Source: Dryocola clanedunensis_A
GTDB lineage: Bacteria > Pseudomonadota > Gammaproteobacteria > Enterobacterales > Enterobacteriaceae
DNA length: 64,000 nucleotides
NCBI GenBank assembly: GCA_038405435.1
Contig: JBBYHZ010000005.1
Strand: one strand, 5' to 3'
A program made the translations under genes and the position numbers. Below are positions 62,259 through 64,000 of this stretch, piece after piece. The notes under the pieces are model-generated. The model was not told where the DNA came from, ran no database searches, and was given only the letters and a program-made list of their open reading frames with translations. How positions within the stretch are numbered: the first letter of the stretch is position 1; every line of letters starts with the position of its first letter.

Positions 62259-62903
62259 TCAGCCCGTACGTTTAGCCGAACGGGCGATAAAGCGCTGGAC
62301 GGAGGCCCGCTGCCACTGGAAGGCGGCATACTCCTGCAGGCGTTCCGGCACCGCATCGCCGTTCAGCACCAGCCGATTCAGCATCAGCGCCAGGTCCGTA
62401 TCGGCAATCGACCATTCCCCAAACAGATTCTGCTGGCCGACCGGCAAAACGGACTCCGCCGTGGCAAACAGCTTCTCTGCGGCCTTAACGCCCGCAGGGC
62501 TGAGCGCCGGTTTTTTTACCCCGCCGAAAACCACGTCCGTCGAACGCTCTTCGCGAATCGGCATCAGGTCGCTGCGCAGCCAGGCCTGAATCTGGCGGGC
62601 GCGGGCGCGCTTTTCGATATCTACCGGATAGATGCGCTCCCAGGTTGGCGGGGCGAAGCGCTCTTCCAGATACTCGGTGATGGCGGAAGATTCGCTCAGC
62701 ACAAATTCGTCTACCGCCAGCAGCGGCACGCGACGCGTGAAGTCATAGCCCTTCCAGCCCGGCTGTAGCTGCTGCCCGGCGGCGAGGTCGACAGTTTCCG
62801 TCGTGAAATTCAACCCCTTCTCCTTCAGGGCAACATAGACCGAAAGCACATAGGGGCTGAAAAAATTCGCATCTGACCAAAGGGTAATTACGGGCTGGCT
62901 CAT
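62259..62903 (-). CDS. yfcF: Glutathione S-transferase YfcF
   Basis: A 214-residue GST with an N-terminal thioredoxin-like domain (VITLWSDANFFSPYVLSVYV; cis-Pro region RRVPLLAVDEF; SESSAITEYL) and a C-terminal helical domain ending ASVQRFIARSA. E. coli YfcF has GST and peroxidase activity. The ATG at 62903 is chosen over 62918 by similarity. It is divergent to yfcG. Confidence 0.94.
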   Translation of the reverse strand: MSQPVITLWSDANFFSPYVLSVYVALKEKGLNFTTETVDLAAGQQLQPGWKGYDFTRRVPLLAVDEFVLSESSAITEYLEERFAPPTWERIYPVDIEKRARARQIQAWLRSDLMPIREERSTDVVFGGVKKPALSPAGVKAAEKLFATAESVLPVGQQNLFGEWSIADTDLALMLNRLVLNGDAVPERLQEYAAFQWQRASVQRFIARSAKRTG

Positions 62904-63054
62904 GGTAATCCTCGTCATTCATCGCATCCGGCTTTTGAACATATAGCGAAAACGGCGGCCTGTCACTTGAGCAAACCTCAACATTGACCGCCCGTCCCCC
63001 GTCACAGGACCTATACTGCAAAAAGTTCCCGAAAACTGTTATCAGAGGCTGTCT

Positions 63055-63684
63055 ATGATCGATCTCTTTTATGCGCCAACGCCCAACGGGCACAAAATCA
63101 CGCTGTTCCTTGAAGAGGCGGGGCTGGAGTACAACATTCACCGCATTGATATTGGCAAAGGGGATCAGTTCAGGCCGGACTTCCTGGCCATTTCGCCGAA
63201 CAATAAAATTCCGGCGATCGTTGACCATCTGCCCGCCGACGGCAGCGGCCCGCTGAGCGTATTCGAATCCGGCGCGATTCTGCTCTATCTGGCAGAGAAA
63301 TCGAATTTGCTGCTGAGTAAAGATCTGCGCGAGCGCACCCATACCCTGCAATGGCTGTTCTGGCAGGTTGGCGGCTTCGGCCCGATGCTGGGGCAGAATC
63401 ACCACTTCAACCACTTCGCCCCGCAGTCGGTGCCTTACGCTATCGAACGCTACCAGGTGGAAACACAGCGCCTGTACGGCGTGCTCAACAAGCAGCTGGA
63501 GAAAACGCCGTGGCTTGGCGGACAGGAGTACAGCATTGCGGATATCGCGACCTACCCGTGGGTGGTCTCTTTTGAACGGCAGCGCATTAACCTTGCGACC
63601 TACCCGGCGGTAAAAAACTGGTTCGAAAGAATTCGTTCCCGTCCGGCGACGGAGCGCGCTTACAAACAGGCTGAAAACGTCTGA
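63055..63684 (+). CDS. yfcG: GSH-dependent disulfide-bond oxidoreductase YfcG
   Basis: A 209-residue nu-class GST-like protein that reduces disulfides with glutathione. The N-terminal part MIDLFYAPTPNGHKITLFLE, the cis-Pro segment NNKIPAIVDH and FESGAILLYLAEK are typical; the Asn of TPNG takes part in GSH binding. The C-terminal domain has FWQVGGFGPMLGQNHHF. It is slightly shorter at the C terminus than in E. coli (215). Confidence 0.95.
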   Translation: MIDLFYAPTPNGHKITLFLEEAGLEYNIHRIDIGKGDQFRPDFLAISPNNKIPAIVDHLPADGSGPLSVFESGAILLYLAEKSNLLLSKDLRERTHTLQWLFWQVGGFGPMLGQNHHFNHFAPQSVPYAIERYQVETQRLYGVLNKQLEKTPWLGGQEYSIADIATYPWVVSFERQRINLATYPAVKNWFERIRSRPATERAYKQAENV

Positions 63685-63754
63685 TCCGGCGTGTCAAAAT
63701 CTTCCCGCCGTAGTGTATTCTGTGGCGGGAAGCAACACACGGAGGAAACCTGCA

Positions 63755-64000
63755 ATGTCATCCCCTCAGCCAGACGCCATTATTCGTATTAAAAACCTAC
63801 GCCTGCGCACCTTTATCGGCATCAAGGAAGAAGAGATCGCCAACCGTCAGGATATCGTCGTTAACGTCGCCATTCACTACCCGGCGGACAAGGCTCGCGC
63901 CAGCGAAGACATCAACGACGCGCTGAACTATCGCACTATTACCAAGCAAATCATCCAGCTGGTAGAGAGCAACCGCTTCTCGCTGCTGGAAAAATTAACT
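63755..64000 (+). CDS. folX: Dihydroneopterin triphosphate 2'-epimerase (partial)
   Basis: FolX epimerises dihydroneopterin triphosphate to the monapterin form. The first 82 residues are present and match E. coli FolX: IIRIKNLRLRTFIGIKEEEI, NRQDIVVNVAIHYPADKAR, INDALNYRTITKQI and the active-site FSLLEKL. GGAGG lies 10 bases before the ATG. The window ends inside the gene. Confidence 0.95.
   Translation, partial: MSSPQPDAIIRIKNLRLRTFIGIKEEEIANRQDIVVNVAIHYPADKARASEDINDALNYRTITKQIIQLVESNRFSLLEKLT

Noticed and set aside
1..64000. CRISPR arrays, rRNA and tRNA genes, insertion-sequence transposases
   Set aside because: Looked for and not seen; the only mobile-element signals are the integrase and AlpA-like gene at the left edge.

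Overview
The window is chromosomal DNA of an enteric gamma-proteobacterium (Enterobacteriaceae). The men, ela, nuo, lrhA, alaA, yfbRSTUV, ackA-pta and yfc-folX genes stand in the order known from E. coli, and their products are nearly identical to the E. coli ones. The pentitol genes and the extra transketolase/PTS cluster point to the Enterobacter, Klebsiella, Cedecea or Kosakonia side of the family rather than Escherichia. I cannot name a genus from sequence alone. No rRNA, tRNA or CRISPR array was seen.

Layout. 1-1.8 kb: the end of an integrated element, with a gene tail, a terminator, an AlpA-like regulator and a tyrosine integrase with repeats beside it. 1.8-4.75 kb: tctCBA, a tripartite tricarboxylate-type transporter. 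4.76-11.8 kb: the menaquinone operon menFDHBCE, on the minus strand. 11.9-12.75 kb: elaB and elaA. 12.8-27.9 kb: the complete complex I operon nuoA-N, with nuoC and nuoD fused. 28.5-32.4 kb: the regulator lrhA, then alaA and the nucleotidase yfbR. 32.4-35.1 kb: an AT-rich accessory insert between yfbR and yfbS. It holds two related membrane-protein genes with duplicated upstream DNA, a hydrophobic Ala-rich ORF, and the tail of a Ca-binding (RTX/HCBP-type) protein. 35.1-42.5 kb: yfbS, hxpA (yfbT), yfbU, yfbV, and ackA-pta.

42.6-61.0 kb is a carbohydrate region. A PTS of the ascorbate/UlaABC type is joined to a split transketolase and sits next to a divergent LacI-type regulator with a perfect 14-bp palindrome. 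A monosaccharide-type ABC importer follows. Then come the D-arabinitol genes (HAD phosphatase, dalT, dalK, dalD on the minus strand, dalR on the plus strand) and the ribitol genes (rbtR on the minus strand, rbtD and rbtK on the plus strand). 61.0-64.0 kb returns to the conserved backbone: yfcD, yfcE, yfcF, yfcG and the start of folX.

How the genes work together. D-arabinitol enters through DalT, is oxidised to D-xylulose by DalD and phosphorylated by DalK. Ribitol is oxidised to D-ribulose by RbtD and phosphorylated by RbtK. Both products feed the pentose phosphate pathway, where the split transketolase could act. The usual ribitol permease gene rbtT is not next to rbtK. The promoter of the ABC importer and that of rbtD share a 22-bp operator-like sequence (17 of 22 positions identical by eye). 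The most interesting inference here is therefore that this ABC importer has taken over ribitol (or related pentitol) uptake under the same LacI-type repressor. The second point of interest is the rearranged insert at 32.4-35.1 kb, which looks like a decaying or evolving toxin/immunity-type locus.
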